Below are positions 62,673-64,000 of a DNA stretch of 64,000 nucleotides, in pieces; positions within the stretch are counted from its first letter, which is position 1, and every line of letters starts with the position of its first letter. This DNA is from an uncultured Lachnospiraceae bacterium. Lineage in GTDB: Bacteria; Bacillota; Clostridia; Lachnospirales; Lachnospiraceae. The position numbers and the translations under genes were made by a program. The DNA lies in contig CANDKY010000003.1 in assembly GCA_947385425.1 (NCBI GenBank), positions 30,467 to 94,466 on the forward strand. The letters are read 5' to 3'. The notes below the pieces were generated by a model. The model worked only from the letters and a program-made list of their open reading frames with translations, was not told the DNA's origin and made no database searches.

Positions 62673-62792
62673 CGTGAAAAGAAGTTCTAAAGTGGTAAAG
62701 TACACCACTTAAGAACTTCTAGGATTTGCCATGCGTAGCATTGCAAATCCATTTCACGCGGAAAAACGCCGGGAAAGAGGCGTTTTTCCAGG
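62673..62792 (+). repeat. Stop-codon-linked multi-hairpin element, copy 6 (most diverged)
   Basis: It starts directly after the TAG of the DUF1653 gene. Hairpin 1 is GAAGTTCTAAAGTGG with CCACTTAAGAACTTC, hairpin 2 GGATTTGCCATGC with GCATTGCAAATCC, and hairpin 3 GGAAAAACGCC with GGCGTTTTTCC. Each differs from copy 1 by changes on both arms that keep pairing. The outer stem CGTGAAA/TTTCACG is unchanged. Bases 62793-62900 carry the usual tail and nothing else recognised. Confidence 0.88.
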
Positions 62793-62900
62793 TTTTTCAT
62801 GGCGGGTTTGTACCGTTGCGCTTGTTGTGTTCAATTGCTGATAGCAATAAGTGTGTCCGGATGGGATATACGGTTTGTGGCACTGTGGCGCTTCAGCAAG

Positions 62901-63121
62901 CTAGAGCGTGTTTGAAAAATCATTTCCACCATCTGCACGCGGTATAACCGCTTCACCACTTTGCGCGATATTAAGACTAAATTAGTCTTGACCATTTGGT
63001 CTGCCAAATTCAGGTTACATAGCCCGCTATGCGCCCTTCATTTGGCAAAGCATAATTGCTTTTAATCTCCCACAAATTGTGACGCACATCTGGCGGAAAG
63101 CATTTTTCAAACACGCTCTAG
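62901..63121 (+). mobile_element. 221-bp MITE with 20-bp perfect terminal inverted repeats
   Basis: CTAGAGCGTGTTTGAAAAAT (62901-62920) is the exact complement of 63102-63121. CTAG at both outer edges fits a YTAR-type 4-bp target duplication as made by IS5-group elements, leaving AGCGTGTTTGAAAAAT as the true terminal repeat; this is inference. The interior has no open frame for a transposase but has palindromes (AAGACTAAATTAGTCTT, GCGGTATAACCGC). An inverted, truncated copy is at 44154-44351. Confidence 0.87.
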
Positions 63122-63209
63122 AGTTAAGGAGATTGGTCATGCAATGAAAGCGTTGACAGATGTATGTTTTTTATAGGTATTGAGGCGGTGTCGCCGTGTG
63201 GGGGGCTGT

Positions 63210-64000
63210 ATGAGGTATGGGAATATTGCGGAGGGGAAGTTTATAAGCAGGCCGAATCGGTTTATTGCGTATGTTGCCATTGGCGGGAAGACGGAAAAGG
63301 TGCATGTGAAAAATACCGGCCGCTGCCGTGAATTGCTGACGGAGGATGCTGTTGTTTATCTGGAGAAGAGCGGCGGCGGGGGCGAGGGAAGCGGGAACAA
63401 AAGGCAGGGCGGCAGGAAGCGTGTTACGGAATATGATCTGGTGGCTGTGGAAAAGGGGAGCCGGGTGGTAAATGTGGATTCTAATGCGCCGAACCGGGCT
63501 GTCGGGGAGTGGCTGCAGGGGAAAGAGTTGTTTCCCTCCCTGAAGACGGTGCAGGCAGAGAAGACATATAAAAATTCCCGTTTTGATTTTTATGTGGAAA
63601 CGGAGGAGGACAGGATCTTTTTGGAGGTAAAAGGGGTGACGCTGGAAAAGGAAAATGTTGCTTATTTTCCGGACGCCCCTTCGGAACGGGCAGTGAAGCA
63701 TGTGGAGGAATTGATCGAGGCAAGAAAGGAGGGATATGGGGCGTATATTGTTTTCGTTATCCAAATGGAAGGCGTCCGTTCCTTTTCTCCAAACAGGGAG
63801 ACTCATCGGGCTTTCGCGGAAGCTCTGGGACGGGCGGAGCAGGCAGGTGTGAAAGTCCTTGCTTACGGGTGCCGCGTTACGCCGGATACGATGGAGATTG
63901 GGGAGCCGGTGGTTGTGGAACTGTGTGAAGCGGAGACGGATGCATTGGGGGAAGGTGAGTCTGGAGGACAGCGGGAAGGTGCGGAAAGGACGGAAATGCT
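63210..64000 (+). CDS. sfsA: SfsA-family protein (3' end beyond the window)
   Basis: 263 codons are open to the window edge. The protein begins MRYGNIAEGKFISRPNRFIA and continues with VHVKNTGRCREL, VNVDSNAPNRAVGEWL, SRFDFYVETEEDRIFLEVKG and FPDAPSERAVKHVEELIEAR, all SfsA hallmarks. The FDFYVE...FLEVKG segment has a PD-(D/E)XK-like arrangement. SfsA proteins are named for sugar fermentation stimulation and DNA binding. An insertion after about residue 52 (KSGGGGEGSGNKRQGGRKR) is unusual. Residues beyond about 235 are a Glu-rich tail. ATG 63210 has a weak G-rich ribosome site. TTGACA at 63153-63158 lacks a well-spaced -10 box. Confidence 0.88.
   Translation, partial: MRYGNIAEGKFISRPNRFIAYVAIGGKTEKVHVKNTGRCRELLTEDAVVYLEKSGGGGEGSGNKRQGGRKRVTEYDLVAVEKGSRVVNVDSNAPNRAVGEWLQGKELFPSLKTVQAEKTYKNSRFDFYVETEEDRIFLEVKGVTLEKENVAYFPDAPSERAVKHVEELIEARKEGYGAYIVFVIQMEGVRSFSPNRETHRAFAEALGRAEQAGVKVLAYGCRVTPDTMEIGEPVVVELCEAETDALGEGESGGQREGAERTEM

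Overview
The window looks like chromosome of a gut-type Lachnospiraceae (Clostridia, Bacillota). Grounds: strong AGGAGG-type ribosome binding sites, redox and one-carbon genes typical of anaerobes (rex, fhs, folD, nfnA-nfnB), the pairing of a TepA-type ClpP-like protein with a SpoIIIE/FtsK translocase, and a Firmicutes-type type VII secretion locus. No rRNA, tRNA, CRISPR array or complete transposase gene was recognised. Taxonomy is inferred from gene content only.

Layout. 1-3.6 kb: a long palindromic element, a family 3 glycoside hydrolase behind a two-copy leader repeat, and the remains of a toxin-antitoxin pair. 3.6-14.2 kb: an XRE regulator divergent from a 2551-residue NRPS (C-A-T-C-A-T-reductase), then an acyl-AMP ligase and a free acyl carrier protein; together they predict an N-acylated dipeptide aldehyde (or a product derived from it). 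14.2-30.5 kb: a visibly AT-richer block with an SPFH/zinc-ribbon protein, zinc-ribbon and TPR proteins, a YidD-domain protein, and a type VII secretion locus (EssC, YukD/EsaB, three WXG100-like proteins, an LXG-like effector candidate, DUF4176 protein, PP2C phosphatase, transmembrane Ser/Thr kinase). EsaA, EssA and a typical EssB were not recognised. 30.8-33.4 kb, minus strand: a truncated Rpn-family nuclease and an ABC-F ATPase. 33.4-42 kb: rex, NAD(P)HX repair, alanine racemase, a MazF toxin without adjacent antitoxin, a CNNM/CorC protein and yebC. 42-57.6 kb: a polytopic membrane protein, GNAT acetyltransferase, secreted coiled-coil CAP protein, TepA-like protease, SpoIIIE/FtsK, fhs, folD and a zinc-ribbon membrane protein. 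57.8-64 kb: nfnA-nfnB, an Rpn-family nuclease, a DUF1653 protein and the start of sfsA.

The most unusual content is non-coding. (1) Tandem arrays of about 102-107 bp fill the 5' leaders of the GH3, rex and yebC genes. The array sequences differ, but the plan is shared: a hairpin whose loop carries GGAACTGGAAACAG (or a close variant), then a second hairpin. The last, incomplete unit changes this loop into GGAACTGGAATAGGAG, which is the gene's own ribosome binding site. Single copies of that last form precede nfnA and the acyl ligase. (2) A dispersed element of about 120 bp (six copies, all + strand) begins at or within a few bases of the stop codons of five genes. It folds as a multi-hairpin structure with compensatory changes in every stem. 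(3) There is a 221-bp MITE with 20-bp perfect terminal inverted repeats and a second, truncated inverted copy, plus several other palindromic elements. In-frame minisatellites also recur in protein linkers (NRPS, FtsK, CAP protein, Rpn nucleases).

How the genes may work together: the NRPS, ligase and ACP form one biosynthetic unit. The kinase, phosphatase and FHA-bearing EssC suggest phosphorylation-controlled type VII secretion. Rex, Nfn and NAD(P)HX repair belong to nicotinamide redox balance, and Fhs/FolD to one-carbon metabolism. Functional statements rest on motifs read by eye; no searches or folding calculations were run.
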